Positions 34,770 to 44,639 of a stretch of 46,106 bases of DNA are shown here, piece by piece. Positions within the stretch are counted from its first letter, which is position 1. Each line of letters opens with the position of its first letter. The translations under genes and the position numbers were made by a program. The notes under the pieces are model-generated. The model was not told the DNA's origin and did not search any database. It was given only the letters and a program-made list of their open reading frames with translations. Origin of the DNA: Phaeoceros laevis (Eukaryota; Anthocerotophyta; Anthocerotopsida; Notothyladales); NCBI GenBank assembly GCA_049999765.1, contig JBNGIQ010007379.1, positions 1 to 46,106 of the forward strand, in the 5' to 3' direction.

Positions 34770-34869
34770 NNNNNNNNNNNNNNNNNNNNNNNNNNNNNNN
34801 NNNNNNNNNNNNNNNNNNNNNNNNNNNNNNNNNNNNNNNNNNNNNNNNNNNNNNNNNNNNNNNNNNNNN
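34770..34869. other. Assembly gap (100 N) flanked by a 16-base duplication
   Basis: The 16 bases just before the N run (caggtactcaaaccga, 34754-34769) are identical to the 16 bases just after it (34870-34885). Confidence 0.95.
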
Positions 34870-35431
34870 CAGGTACTCAAACCGATTGGTTAGGTAGCGC
34901 AGTAGGTTCTGATTTCTTGCAACTTCCTCTGTTAGAAACGCAATTTGATTCTTGTTGTCCTTGATGAACTGACTTAGTTTAGTTGTTTCTTGGACAGGGT
35001 TCGAGTGCGCAGGCGGCGATGGAAAGGAGCTTTCACTGCCTAAATCGACTCATTCTTGACATTGTGGGTAGGCGAAGAAGCCACATGTGCGCTTTCCTTG
35101 TGTGTGCTGGACGCGTCTAGCTAAATGAGCGCATGCCTAGACACCGGTTTCATTAAAGGACTGACTCAGGTGTGTTTGCCATCTTCCCACAGGTTTAGTA
35201 GGTGAAGATTGCTGTCGATTTTCTTTGCGTCTTGGCATCGCGACACTAGGAGTAGTAGTGGTTTACTGCTTCCGCCAAGAACGCCTCCACCACGTTGCCA
35301 AATCTGGTGAGTGAAATCCTGAGTGTTGCTATCGCCGCTCTAAATTGCTCATGCGGCAACTCTCTAATGCAACATTCTGATTTGCAGACTTCACAAGCAC
35401 TAGGTGGCAACGCGACGGGGTCCATGACCAA

Positions 35432-35443
35432 GCTCTGATACCA
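35432..35443 (-). other. Copia primer-binding site
   Basis: The minus strand reads tggtatcagagc, complementary to the 3' end of initiator tRNA-Met, the usual primer of plant copia elements. It directly follows the LTR end. Confidence 0.85.
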
Positions 35444-35689
35444 TGAAGATCATAGGATCGATGCTTAGGCAGAAATTGTAGAAAAGAGAAGTGAATTGTT
35501 GTGCGGGCGTTGCGCCCTTTAAACGTGTGCGCGGGCACCACTTCGTCGGTGTCCCGTGACTTTACCGTTTCAGTTATTGGGTCATGACCATTGAGGTCAC
35601 GACCTTCGCTATCTGACTTAATTAAATAATGTTTAATTATCCTATTTATGACTATTATGAATATAACTATTCTATATCTTTAGTGGCCA
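35444..35689 (-). repeat. Copia 5' LTR
   Basis: On the minus strand the segment can be read as TGGCCACT to GATCTTCA, giving TG...CA ends and about 246 bases. A TATA-like cataaatagg lies near 35642-35650 and a GGGCGTTGCGCCC palindrome lies within. The inner end is fixed by the primer-binding site; the outer end is a best guess, because the second LTR is absent. Confidence 0.6.
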
Positions 35690-36029
35690 ACGGAACCTCA
35701 ACCCTGGACCCCAGAGAAGCTGGCATGTGTCTGTTCCTGAGGTTCGATGGACAAGCACACCGCAGGAGAGGACAGCAACCCCACAACCCACACAAACTGT
35801 GATCAGTACGAGAATCTCCAAAAAGAGAAGCATTACAATGGAAGAGCAAGAACAAGAACTTACTGCAAGGGCAGTGACAGGAAGTCCAACGTCAGACATG
35901 GAGGAAGCACCAATGTTATAGCAGCAGGAGGAAGCATGGGTGCAGTCGATGAGAGGCATGATGGAGGGCAGCAAGGACTGCTCGTTGAGGGATGGCAAGG
36001 ACCCTCCCAACAAGGTCCAGCCGCAAGAG

Positions 36030-36890
36030 TTCTCAATCTTGATGCTTGGAACTGTAACAGTTACACAAATACGAAGTTTCTGGATGTGACGACTAGGCAC
36101 AACAACTTGGATGTCATTGGTTTTTTGGAAACCAAGGAAGTGGAGCTGATGGACCCCAAGGTACCTAGATATGTTCATTTTGGGATCGAGGGATCTACAA
36201 AACACCTGAGGCAGGAAGTCAGAAGTAAGGCAAAGAGTACGAGATCCAGAACCACAACCAGATGTATAGGAGGAATTAAGATTCTTGTCAAACAGAAGCT
36301 GGCCAACAGGGTCCAGGTAGTAAAAGCAGGATCTTACAAACATTTTGTATCTATATTCCTTACGGGGGATAATATTCAATACACTGTGATTTTTGCGTAT
36401 ATCCCGCATAAAACCAGTAAATGCATGGGAAGAAAAGTGCCCAGGAGCTCTTCGCTGAGCTCAGCCAGCACATCTCCGACAGAAAGCAGAGTGGTCCGGT
36501 GAGATCACACCTCCGCGACTCCACATGGGAATCAGGTGCGCTGCCTTTTGGGGGTGGACTGCCGATGGGGGTGGATCTGAATGCCAAAACCAAGGGACAA
36601 CAGCCTGACCCTCTCTCTTCGCGATTGTATCCCAGAAGGACAGAGGATCACAACGAAGGTGGGCATGACGTACTTGTTCTGTTGTTGCTCAGAGAAAATG
36701 ATATGATCATTGCGAACGGAACAACTATGTTCCCAGATACTTGGGGGAACACGTTCCATTAAGGCTGGATGGGCAACCACACTGGATTACCTTTGCTGCA
36801 CAAGAAGCGATGCAAAGCATATCAGATCATTCCAAGTTGCTAAAAAACTTGACAAATCGGATCACAGGTTGCTGAAGATTTGTATCTCCA
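36030..36890 (+). pseudogene. LINE APE-type endonuclease domain
   Basis: The nicking endonuclease of target-primed reverse transcription shows its motifs in order. The Asn motif is LDAWNCNSYTN near 36031-36065. The Glu motif is GFLETKE near 36119-36140. The Asp/Asn motif is GVDLNAK near 36568-36588. The SDHR motif is KSDHRLLKI near 36854-36880. The frame changes near 36420 and 36730. The preceding frame from about 35740 is a low-similarity N-terminal region. Confidence 0.75.
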
Positions 36891-37650
36891 TGGACCATCA
36901 CAAAGACCAGATCCAGAACAGACCGAGACTTACCAAGTTGAAGGCTAAGAGGATTACTATCTTACCCAGCAGGGAGGAAAAACTGGCAAAAGAGATCAAC
37001 AGCCTAATGGAGCAATTTGGAGGGAAGAAGAAGCTTTGGGAAAAAGCTTCAAGGAAAGTTGCAGCTCAGATGAAGAGAGGCCTCATCAAGACTGCCAAAA
37101 AGCATAGGACAAAACCTAAAAAAGCCAACAACAAAGAAACAATTCTGCCCCTCTGGTACAACAAAACATGTCAGCAAGTGAGAAAGAAAATACAGCAACT
37201 GGTGGACAAAGGAGAAGAGGGCTCGCCCATGTATAAGACGTTGAAGCAAAAGCATAGACATCTCTGTCGAGCAAAAAAGAGATCTTTTCAACGCAAGAAG
37301 GACGAGAACGTTATGGAGCTCTTATAGAAGAAGCCAAAGAATTTTTGGAACATTGTCAGAACGACAAGGCCACACCTGGCAATAACAGATCTGGCAGTGT
37401 GGAGAACATATGGAGGGCACCTGTATAACTCCATCCAGCCACAACATGTTGCTGCAAGCTGGCTCAGAGAGCACGACGGAGTCCATTACTTCGATAGGGA
37501 CTTGGTTGAACAAGCTATCACAGGCCTTAAACGCGGGAAGTCGGGAGATGAGGAGGGTCTCAGTGCAGAGATCCTTAAAATCCTACAAAACACCACTGTC
37601 CGAGTCTCCATTCATGCAGCCAGCCAGATTTGTTATCATCTGCCATAGTT
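36891..37650 (+). pseudogene. LINE linker and N-terminal RT part
   Basis: A Lys-rich stretch (about 36900-37330) is followed by a TAG at 37325-37327 where a Gln codon fits. Then KKPKNFWNIV and the RT finger part GLKRGKSGDEEGLSAEILKI follow near 37527-37585; the last part matches the usual G..DG...E.LK motif. The reading is then lost where the nested element begins. Confidence 0.65.
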
Positions 37651-37659
37651 GTGAATACA

Positions 37660-38409
37660 CATAACGTCATCGCTGGTAAACTTGGAGCTCGGAGCAGTGC
37701 CACCTGTTGCAAGAATTGTGCTGTAACTATTAATCCTTCAATTTGACTGGGTAGAGGCCGAGTTCTACGAGTAGTGTGACTGAACAAGTGGTTTTGAAAT
37801 GGAGAAGTGGCGTTTGAAGAATTGATGCTGAATCCTCTCCAAGTCCACCCAAATCGTCTTGGGGCAGCCAATTGCCCAAATCAGAGCTGCATACAACAGT
37901 TTTGGTAAGATGCATTGTTTGTAAAAGGCTATCATTGGCACTGTGTGGTGGAAGCACTTGTTCAGGGCTTTGGATCGAATATGGAACATCGCATTCATGG
38001 CTGCATCCATCCTTGCCTGGCTTGCTGCATATAAGCGCTTGTGAGTGAACAGCATCATACCTAGATATTTATAAATATCCGAGATTCGTATGTTTTGCCC
38101 CGCCCATGTAAAGACATGTTTGGTTTTGTCCCTTGTATCATTGAAAACTAAAATTGTTGTCTTGTCCAGATTGAGCTGCAGGTCAAACTCTGTGCAAAAG
38201 TTATGGAGATGATCCAACTGTACTTGCAATCCTTCTGGAGATAGAGATAATAGGACGAGACCGTCGGCGAATAATAACATAGTTAATGCAAGGTCCAGCA
38301 GTTGTGGTGCACTGATTTTTGGACCAAGTTGTGAGAAGAGTTTCTGCAGCCTCTGAAGATAGAGCGCAAATGAGGTAGGTGACTGAGAACATCCTTGACG
38401 GAGGCCCAT
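37660..38409 (-). pseudogene. Nested LINE RT fragment (opposite strand)
   Basis: Read from 38409 on the minus strand: GLRQGCSQSPTSFALYLQRL (RT motif B), ALTMLLFADGLVLLSLSP (motif C), LQLNLDKTTILVF and IYKYLGMML (motifs D and E). The frame is lost near 37765, but VTLLVELGLYPVKL still fits the ILAELGEYTLELEA segment of the host LINE. The catalytic FADD reads FADG, and everything before motif B is missing. The fragment splits the host LINE between its finger and palm regions, so it is the later insertion. Confidence 0.75.
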
Positions 38410-38479
38410 GATGCTAGAGAATGGAGCAGATCTACCCTATTCTGTGCATACCGTGATCTGGGTATGCTGGTACATTAAT

Positions 38480-39800
38480 TGCATAGCCCGAATGGCCTTG
38501 GTAGATGTCATGCAGAAGTTATTCAACAAGATTGTTGAGGAAGGTCAGCTTCCACCTGCTTGGGGCAATAGTATTTCAATCCCGCTGCACAAGAGAGGTG
38601 ACACGCTCATAACCGATAATTATAGGATGATTATGATAAACAACATCTTCCACAAAGTCGTGTCCAAATGCATGGAGATCAAGATGAGGGGATCAAAACT
38701 GCAGAAGAAGAACACTGTACAGGCAGGTTTCAGAAGAACATTCAACTGCACGGACCATATCTTCTTGCTGCGAACGGTGATTGAGGCAATGAAACTCCGC
38801 AACATGACGCTGCACTGATGTTTCGTAGACTTCTCCAAGGCCTTCGACACCATACCTAGGCCGATGCTCTGGGACGCCCTCGAAGATCTTAAGGTTCCGC
38901 TAGGGATGGTCAGGGCAATTCAAATATTGTATCAAACGTGCTTAGTGAAGATATAGATGCATGACCTATTCACTAGCAGCTTCCCATCAACAGTCGGAGT
39001 GAGGCAGGGATGCCCTCTCAGCCCCTTATTATTTTGCCTATACATACAATCACTTCAAGATAGGCTGGATGCAGATCTTGCATGTAAACCATTCATAGGG
39101 CTGGAGCTAACACACCTCAGTTGCTTAATGTTTGCAGACGACATCGTTTTGATCTCCACTAGAAAGACAGCGATGCAGTGCCAACTTGACATCCTCTACG
39201 CCTTCTGCAAGGAGAAGTACTTGAAAGTCAATATAGAGGAAACACAGTCAATGTCATTTGCCAGTAAAACAACCACGACGGCAGACTAGATACCTTTCAT
39301 GTATGGTGACACTCCGATAAACCTTGTAAAACACTACAAATATCTTGGAGTGGACTTTTACAGAATAGGTCTTTTGCTATAGCACGGAAGGACAAGCTCC
39401 AGAAGGCAATTGCTATGATGTGGGCGATGTTAGGCTTGCTGGTGGACAGATATGTTTCAAACACATCAACGGTTATGCGAGTATGGAAAGCATGTGTGGC
39501 ACTGTACGGGGTGGAGGTTTGGGGGCCAGGGTGCAAAACTGCAAACTGGGAAGAACTCAATAAGCTGCAACTGCTATTCTTTAAGCAACACTTAGGGGTT
39601 AGACAACAGACCTGCTCAACAACAATCTTGGCAGAACTTGGCGAGTATACCTTGGAACTTGAAGCACTGGAAAGGACGGGCCGTTACATACATAGGATAC
39701 TCAAGCTGAAACCGCACAAGCTACCGAGACAAGCAGTAGTTCTTGCATTTCAAACTCAGCAGGCCAAAGGGAAAGGGTGGATGCAAGGGGTAGAGACATG
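38480..39800 (+). pseudogene. LINE reverse transcriptase core (continuation)
   Basis: After the nested insertion the host RT resumes with LVDVMQKLFNKIVEEGQLPP and ISIPLHKRGD, then FVDFSKAFDTIPRPMLW (motif A), GVRQGCPLSPLLFCLY near 38996-39043 (motif B) and SCLMFADDIVLIS near 39118-39156 (intact FADD, motif C). KHYKYLGVDF follows. Stops interrupt the chain near 38816, 38951 and 39284, most in places where CAG or CGA fits. From 39415 the thumb and connector read on (GVEVWGPGCKTANWEELNKL, ILAELGEYTLELEALERTGR). Confidence 0.8.
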
Positions 39801-39801
39801 A

Positions 39802-40320
39802 ATGGGCAGATGGGGAATAATTGGAGAGCGTTTGGGCCAGGAAGGAATAGCAGTATTCAGAGATGAGTCCATACAGAGGGCGTTTCTTACAACAACATGG
39901 AGCACAGCAACAATGATGCCAGATATGGCCTTCTACAGAACAAATATGCGATCTGACCCCAGATATGTAAGGGCCCAGTATCTCACGGGAGTCTTCCCAA
40001 GGAGGCAGCTAATTCACCTAGCTCGTTTCAGGCCGAGAGCTCACACCCTCAGAGTAGTTTCAGACAGAGAAAGTTTGCCGAGGGAGGACCGAATCTGCAC
40101 AAGGTGTTTGGCAGGGGAAGTGGATGACGAGAGGCATTTGTTGTTCTCGTGTTCAGTCTTCTCGGACATCCGCAGAAGAAACGCAGCTGCCATTGGATCT
40201 GCATGCTCCGTGAACGAAGTAATGACGGCCAAGGATCAGATGGTAGTTGGATGGCTCATCACCCAGCTCACAGATATGTTGCGTCAGATACAGAAAGAAG
40301 CAAGACAGCAGGACGACTAG
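39802..40320 (+). pseudogene. LINE C-terminal Cys/His finger region
   Basis: This frame continues the preceding one after a single TGA (a CGA codon would fit). It contains the finger CTRCLAGEVDDERHLLFSC near 40096-40152, the counterpart of the fingers at 155-834 and 30.2-31.4 kb. The stop at 40318-40320 is probably the natural end of ORF2. Confidence 0.75.
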
Positions 40321-40424
40321 CTAAAAACTCCTGTACCCGCCCGCATGCGGGTGCCCCAGCAAGGGCAAGGGGGGGACCCTTCATGGGACCGATAACCTCC
40401 TCAAAATCACACACACACACTAGC
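40321..40424 (+). repeat. LINE 3' UTR with (CA)n tail
   Basis: It holds a small hairpin, cccgcccgcatgcgggtg (40337-40354), then gggggacccttcatgggacc and a (CA)n run at about 40410-40421. The second half recurs at 43.24-43.30 kb. Confidence 0.7.
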
Positions 40425-40651
40425 CAGGCACTGCACGAAAGAAGTTTATTTTTGACTATTTAATCTATATTTAAGTAGAGATTTAGTTAACCGTTAAGTA
40501 CACGACCCCAGGATAACAACCATGCATGAACCGACACGAAGGGAGAACGAATGAAGTATAAGACAAAGATAAAATCAAAGTAAAAGTGAAATAAGGGACA
40601 CCAAAATAACATCACTTAAAAGTTTTAAAGCTAGGTCCTTAGTCCCGTCTA
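40425..40651. other. No recognisable content; AT-rich
   Basis: Short purine- and A-rich sequence with no open frame or motif that I can place. Confidence 0.4.
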
Positions 40652-40773
40652 CTGCCAGCTAATGTGAGCAGCAGCCGCGAGACTGCCGCTCACATTAGTC
40701 CACATCAAGTGGCAGCGCGCCCGATTCCCATGAGGAGTCGACACGGCGTGACCACCCCATACTACTACTACTA
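40652..40773. repeat. Hairpin plus (TAC)n segment, left copy
   Basis: CTAATGTGAGC...GCTCACATTAG (40659-40698) forms a long stem with further GCAG/CTGC pairs inside. CTGCCA (40652-40657) can pair with TGGCAG (40710-40715). A (TAC)n run at 40760-40773 closes the segment. The part next to (TAC)n resembles that at 44.78-44.83 kb. Confidence 0.65.
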
Positions 40774-40821
40774 GATGCGGGTTGACATCTTGCAACATAT
40801 GCGGGCTAGCATCTTGCAACT

Positions 40822-41248
40822 AGTACTTCTCTCAACCAAATATCTGAATCTTGACGTCGGCAGCGGGAAGTTAGCGGACAGGTGTATAGGGCCATTTCAA
40901 ATTTTGTCCAAGATTGGCGAAGTTGCATACAAGCTTGACTTGCCTCCGCATTTTGGATGTCATCCAGTTTTTCATGTTTCGTTACTCCGGCTCTACAGAG
41001 GTACCCCTCCTCCTCGTCCGCCACCCCAACTAGTTGATAGCCAGCCAGAGTTCCAGGTGGAGCGTATTTTACAACACAGGATTCGGCGCCGACAGCTTCA
41101 GTTTCTCATTCTATGGCACGGCTACTCCATTGAGGATGCCACTTGGGAGCCTTTTCGCAACATACAGGATTGTTCTGCGCTGGATGAGTATGCGTGCACT
41201 CACCAAGTTCCAGGCCTTGTGGACAAGGCCTCACCCCCCGGAGAGTAG
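40822..41248 (+). pseudogene. Ty3/gypsy integrase C terminus with chromodomain
   Basis: The frame 40775-41248 holds LSTKYLNLDVGSGKLADRCI and GPFQILSKIGEVAYKLDLPP then HPVFHVSLLR, the standard C-terminal part of a chromovirus integrase. It is followed by a chromodomain, VERILQHRIRRRQLQFLILW then HGYSIEDATWEPFRNIQD. The chromodomain directs integration to particular chromatin. The integrase zinc finger and DDE core are missing. The sequence before 40822 (a small gcgggnt..atcttgcaac duplication) does not fit the family. The stop lies one base before the LTR. Confidence 0.85.
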
Positions 41249-41249
41249 T

Positions 41250-41435
41250 TGTCATGGTTTGCAGTGTGAAAAGGGTGTAAATAGGAGACAGCCACTATGT
41301 GAAAAGGGCTAGGTAATGAGTTGATAGGTGGCAAGGTTTTAGTGGACGATAATGCAGTCGAATTAGCGACCAGTTTGCATGATATATAAATAAAACACGA
41401 AACCCTTAGCAGCAGGGTTTTTTGCAAGCGCAACA
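41250..41435 (+). repeat. Ty3/gypsy LTR (single, 186 bases)
   Basis: The segment starts TGTCATGG just after the integrase stop and ends CAACA two bases before a primer-binding site, giving TGT...ACA ends. A TATA box (atatataaataa) lies at 41382-41393. It serves as 3' LTR for the integrase fragment and as 5' LTR for the gag-pol that follows. Confidence 0.8.
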
Positions 41436-41437
41436 AC

Positions 41438-41449
41438 TGGTATCAAAGT
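41438..41449 (+). other. Ty3/gypsy primer-binding site
   Basis: tggtatcaaagt matches the initiator tRNA-Met type site (tggtatcagagc) at the first eight bases and most of the rest. Confidence 0.75.
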
Positions 41450-41838
41450 TGGAGCTGGTCTGCAAGCAAGCGGACAGGACGATCGCACAGGTGAATGCAG
41501 ATCGTCGCCAACAGCTTGAGTTCCTGGGGAGCATCTCCACACGCAAGGACGGGAGCGTGACAGCAGGAGGCGCGCGAGATTGCGGGTTTTTATTTTCAAA
41601 TTCTGCTAGAGGTATTGGCCAGGCCATGGCCTGATCAGGTGGTGGGCTAGGCGGGTTGGTGACGCCACCAGGTGCGCATCCTCAGGTTGCGGACGGCGTG
41701 GTCAGGCGCAAGACGTGCGGCGCGAGAAGGGGGTGTGCTTTTTCTGTTTTGTTTATGTGTGGCACGGTGCGCGTGAAGGCGTGCAAGAGCCATTCAACAG
41801 CTATGGCATTGTAGGGAAGAATCTATCGTGCTGAGAAC
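41450..41838 (+). other. Ty3/gypsy leader
   Basis: Untranslated leader between the primer-binding site and the gag ATG at 41839. No recognisable coding sequence. Confidence 0.55.
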
Positions 41839-42985
41839 ATGGGCGATTTTGGAGAAGGGTCAGGGACCCCCCTACCAGCTGACATTGCTGAGGCTTTGAG
41901 ATTGTCGGAAAAACGTGAAGCAAGGATCCTGGAACTAGAACTACATTTGCAGCAATTGAAGGAGGCCGCTCGCGTGCAGACAACAGCAGTGCAGCAGACC
42001 GCAGCATAGCAGACGACTGTGGCCTAGAAGGCCATGGAAAATCAGACCTTCACTCAGAAGGCGGCTACAATGCAGCAGCAGGCAGTAGAGCAGGTTGTGG
42101 CGCCGGTAGTGGCAGGAGCCCAGGCAGGGGCATGAGCAGTGAAAGCAAGGGCACCAGAATCCTATGACGGGAGGCGAGACCCAGCGGTGATCGAGCAGTG
42201 GATGCACCAGGTGCGTATGTATATGCTCTTGAGGGCGATCCCTGCAGCCAGCCAGGTGGCGTTGGCCATGACATTCATCAAGGGCTCTGCTCTTTCGTGG
42301 TGGATTCAACGTGAATCTCAAGTGGCGCGAGGATTGGTAGCACAGTTGAATACCTTAGAAGAATTTCTGGAGTGTTCGCACACAATTTGTGCTGCTTGAG
42401 AGCAGGCTTGTGGCAAGGGATAAGCTGAAGAGGATGGTGCAGTGCAGGTTAGTGGCCACCTACACCTCCAAAATTCCTGGATATAATACTGAGCATTCTG
42501 GATATGCAGGAGGATGAAAAGGTGGATCGTTTTAAGGAGCACATGAAGGATGCAATAAAATGAGAAGTTCAGATCAGGAATCGAGCTATGCTGTCAGAGG
42601 CTATTCTGATAGCCGAGAGGACTGAGGCACTGCTATACACCACCAGATCGTGGAATTGGTTGGGGTGGAATGCCCGGAGGCCAATAAGTGGAGATGCAGG
42701 TGGGGCAACCCCCATGGAGTTAGGTGCCATTGAGTTCCTGGGGAACTGTTTTAACTGTAACGAGTGGGGCCACCGGGCTGCTACCTGTACAAAGTCTCCG
42801 GCATGTCCTAGGCCAGGAGCAGGGAGAGGCCGAGGGCGTGGGAGAGGTGCTCCCCCAGGAGGGGGAAACCAGCAGCGCCGGCAGCCTCGGCAAGCTAACA
42901 TTGCAGAAGTATGCTCATGCCAGACAAAATCAAGTGAAGTACCTGAGAGCTCTGAGGGGCAGGGAAATGAGGACCCTCAGCTGTG
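41839..42985 (+). pseudogene. Ty3/gypsy gag with CCHC knuckle
   Basis: From ATG 41839: MGDFGEGSGTPLPADIAEAL, a Gln-rich coiled-coil-like stretch broken by two TAG codons and a TGA (positions 42007-42136), then a capsid part (YDGRRDPAVIEQWMHQVRMY, SALSWWIQRES). After frame changes near 42370-42560 the nucleocapsid follows, with CFNCNEWGHRAATC near 42749-42790 (CX2CX4HX4C) and an Arg/Gly-rich tail (GAGRGRGRGRGAPPGGG). All three early stops can be read as C-to-T changes of CAG or CGA. Confidence 0.8.
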
Positions 42986-43054
42986 ATCGGGATGGAAGCT
43001 GGGGGGCCCAAACATCCCACAGCAGAAGTGGCCACGACAGAGAAATCAGACGGG

Positions 43055-43500
43055 ATGGAGATTTGTGACTTGTTTAAGGTTCGGGCAAAGTTAAATGGCA
43101 AAAGATGTCGAGTTTTGATCGATTGTGGTGCGAGCAGCAATTTTCTGTCTAGGGACATGGTGAAGGAGCTGCAGGTGGACACACAGAGGGCATGTGGAGT
43201 TGAGGACATGGCTAACAGAACACGTAATCCCGAGCCAACCACAAAGGGGGGACCCTCTATGGGACCGTGTCAACCTCTTCAAATATAAATACACACACAC
43301 ACCACCCTCAGCAGACGAGTAAATTTACGCATGGGTCATTTTGTCTCTAATATGGTTTTTACTATCACCGATTTGCAGAAGGACTATGATGTTATACTTG
43401 GGATGCCGTGGCTGAAGCAACGCGACCCGGCAATCACCTGGAGCACTCCGGAGCTGCTCCTTAGGTTTGGGAATGAGCAGTTAGTTTTTTTTTTCTAGTG
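43055..43500 (+). pseudogene. Ty3/gypsy protease, interrupted
   Basis: The active-site part reads NGKRCRVLIDCGASSNFLSR near 43095-43154, with DCGA where DSGA or DTGA is usual. After VDTQRACGVEDMA the reading is broken by a short insertion (about 43215-43303). It resumes with VFTITDLQKDYDVILGMPWL near 43345-43412, the second conserved block. The flap and dimer region lie across the insertion. The copy is dead. Confidence 0.75.
43235..43303. repeat. Short insertion with the LINE-type (CA)n tail
   Basis: gggggaccctctatgggacc, then aacctcttcaaat and (CA)n. It matches the 3' UTR end of the LINE at 40364-40421 (gggggacccttcatgggacc, aacctcctcaaaat, (CA)n) and interrupts the gypsy protease. It is best read as a strongly 5'-truncated LINE or a SINE sharing the tail. 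Confidence 0.7.
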
Positions 43501-43679
43501 AAGAGCAGTTAGTAGTCAGAGCTGAAGAGCTTTGTAAGTTGAATGCGACACCTAGTGTGAGTATTCAGCAAGTGTCTATGAGAACTTTTCGCAGGGACCT
43601 GAAGCATCATGGTACTGAAGCGTTACTATTCCTGCTTCGAGAGAAGCCTGCATCATCAAGTAAGTGCCAGGATCCCGAG

Positions 43680-44600
43680 CTTCAATAGTTGATTGATAAA
43701 AATCAAGATGTCCTTGTTGATGGCTTGCCACCAAGATTACCTCCACACTGAGAAGTGGACCACCGCATCGAGTTGGTGGACAATTCAAGGAAGCCCCCCT
43801 ATCGGCCAGCCTACCATATGTCTCAATTGGAGCTAGCGGAAGCAAGACGACAAACTGAAGAGCTCCTTCAGAAGGGCTACATTCGGCCATCGAAATCTCC
43901 ATATGGTGCACCTATTCTATTTAGTAAAAAGAAAAATGGCAAGTTGCGCATGTGCATAGATTATCATGGTCTTAACAGTATAACCAAACGTAATGGTTAT
44001 CCCTTGCCCATGGGGGATTGACGAGCTGCTGGAGCAGCTCACAGGTGCCCATTACTTTTCTAAGCTTGACTTGGCTACAGGCTATCACCAAATCCGCGTA
44101 ACTCCAGAAGATATAGAGAAGATGGCATTCAACACAAGGTATGACCATTTCGAATGGCTTGTCATGGGCTTTGGTATGACTATGGCGCCTTCGACATTTC
44201 AAACTTTAATGAATGATGTGTTCGGCGACCTCTTGGGCCAAGGTGTCATGGTATATTTGGATGATGTTCTGATCTATAGTCGCAGAGGAGCATCTGCAAA
44301 AGTTGCAGCAAGTGTTTGACAGGCTTAGGGCACACAAGCTTTATGCGCAGATCTCCAAATGTGAGTTTTTGACCCAATCTATAGAATACCTTGGGCATAT
44401 TGTTGATGAGAGTGGTATCAGAGTGGATCCTGCCAAGGTGGCTATTGTAAAAGCATGGCCTATGCCTACTCGTCTCAAAGAGTTACAGTCCTTCCTTGGA
44501 CTTGCATCATATTACAGAAAGTTTGTAGAGCAGTTTGCTCACAAGGCAACCCCATTAACTATGCTGCCGCAGGAGAAGGGAGCGTGGTGCTGGTAGCAGG
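43680..44600 (+). pseudogene. Ty3/gypsy reverse transcriptase
   Basis: The frame runs [51 protein letters not shown], then (after a frame change near 44010) YFSKLDLATGYHQIRVTPED, FEWLVMGFGMTMAPSTFQTL and GVMVYLDDVLIYS near 44246-44281, with the YLDD catalytic box intact. After another change near 44285 come LYAQISKCEF, EYLGHIV and LQSFLGLASYYRKFV. It ends at KGAWCW about 44596, at the RT/RNase H border. A TGA at 43749 and a TAG at 43687 precede it. RNase H and the integrase core are missing. Confidence 0.85.
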
Positions 44601-44639
44601 AGTAGGAGCATATATTAAGTCAACCATCCTTCGCTGCAG

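Larger units (their letters stand above)
32786..35689 (-). mobile_element. Ty1/copia retrotransposon, 5' half
   Basis: On the minus strand the order is LTR (35689-35444), primer-binding site (35443-35432), leader with an assembly gap, gag (34584-33693), CCHC knuckle, protease with DSG, and the gag-pre-integrase domain. The sequence stops at about 32786, before the integrase core. Integrase, RT and RNase H, which in copia follow in that order, are missing, as is the 3' LTR. The gap at 34770-34869 lies in the leader. Confidence 0.8.
35690..40424 (+). mobile_element. Near full-length LINE with a nested LINE fragment
   Basis: The plus-strand order is an N-terminal region, an APE-type endonuclease, a linker, a reverse transcriptase, a C-terminal Cys/His finger ending at 40320, then a 3' UTR that ends in (CA)n at about 40412-40421. 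The RT is interrupted between about 37.6 and 38.45 kb by a minus-strand LINE fragment. Several stops and frameshifts mark it as dead. The start is near the outer end of the copia LTR. No clear target-site duplication was found. Confidence 0.8.

Noticed and set aside
35681-40440. Target-site duplication of the long LINE
   Set aside because: tagtggcca before and tagccagg after share only a few bases, which is not convincing.
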